Assembly (NCBI GenBank): GCA_947458345.1
Contig: CANHBU010000179.1
Coordinates: 1-5,141 of the forward strand
Length of the DNA: 5,141 nt
Source of the DNA: Comamonadaceae bacterium
GTDB lineage: Bacteria > Pseudomonadota > Gammaproteobacteria > Burkholderiales > Burkholderiaceae_C
Direction: 5' to 3'
Part shown: positions 5,092 through 5,141 of the stretch, piece by piece
How the letters are laid out: every line of letters starts with the position of its first letter
How positions within the stretch are numbered: position 1 is the stretch's first letter
Notes under the pieces: generated by a model
What the model was told of the DNA's origin: nothing
Seen by the model: the letters and a program-made list of their open reading frames with translations, nothing else
Database searches by the model: none
Position numbers and translations under genes: made by a program

Positions 5092-5141
5092 ACCTGATCG
5101 GCAGTCAGTGGAACAGTCCACGGACCGGTTTTTACTTGTTA

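Larger units (their letters stand above)
4994..5141 (-). promoter_or_regulatory. Upstream region of ppaA, no clear promoter
   Basis: These 148 bases hold the ppaA ribosome binding site, the GC hairpin at 5067-5091, and a second inverted repeat GTGGA-acag-TCCAC (5108-5121). I see no convincing -35/-10 pair and no TGT-N12-ACA operator on either strand. The best weak candidate is TTGCCT with GACATC 17 bases later on the minus strand. No coding region is recognised here; the upstream neighbour lies outside the window. Confidence 0.35.

Noticed and set aside
5108..5129. GTGGA-acag-TCCAC hairpin followed on the plus strand by a T-run, as an intrinsic terminator
   Set aside because: The stem is only 5 bp, several bases separate it from the T-run, and no plus-strand gene precedes it.
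1..5141. Mobile elements, CRISPR arrays, tRNA or rRNA genes, or an unknown defence-type system
   Set aside because: No direct-repeat arrays, terminal inverted repeats, transposase-like proteins or RNA gene patterns were seen; the coding content is explained by five known photosynthesis genes.

Overview
The window is a piece of a proteobacterial photosynthesis gene cluster. All recognisable genes lie on the minus strand. In transcription order they are ppaA/aerR (4993-4133), ppsR/crtJ (4084-2597), bchG (2410-1526), a PucC/Bch2-type MFS gene (1529-150), and the first 33 codons of bchP (101 to the window edge). This is a purple phototroph making bacteriochlorophyll a. The high GC content, the protein character and the order ppaA-ppsR-bchG-bch2-bchP suggest a betaproteobacterium of the Burkholderiales (Comamonadaceae-like, such as Rhodoferax, Limnohabitans or Rubrivivax relatives). 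That placement is inference, because no marker gene is present.

Regulatory half (2597-5141): a 148-base leader region precedes ppaA, which encodes a cobalamin- or heme-binding-type antirepressor. After a 48-base gap comes ppsR, encoding the PAS-PAS-PAS-HTH redox-responsive repressor of photosynthesis genes. The two proteins are known partners in Rhodobacter, where PpaA/AerR modulates PpsR/CrtJ. Both keep the key residues: an E-x-H-x-x-G motif in PpaA, and two cysteines in PpsR spaced like the redox cysteines of the Rhodobacter proteins.

Gap between ppsR and bchG (2411-2596): it holds a perfect 11-bp hairpin just after ppsR, a small TTGAC/GTCAA palindrome, and an excellent PpsR operator (TGT-N12-ACA with six-base arms) that coincides with the -35 hexamer of a predicted bchG promoter. 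PpsR therefore very likely represses the biosynthetic operon next to its own gene.

Biosynthetic half (1-2410): BchG esterifies bacteriochlorophyllide with geranylgeranyl diphosphate, and BchP reduces the geranylgeranyl tail to phytyl. The membrane protein between them, of the PucC/Bch2 family, is thought to handle bacteriochlorophyll or assist light-harvesting assembly. bchG and bch2 overlap in ATGA and look translationally coupled.

I found no mobile element, CRISPR array, RNA gene or unknown system. The most informative parts are the bchG control region and the sensor motifs of the two regulators.
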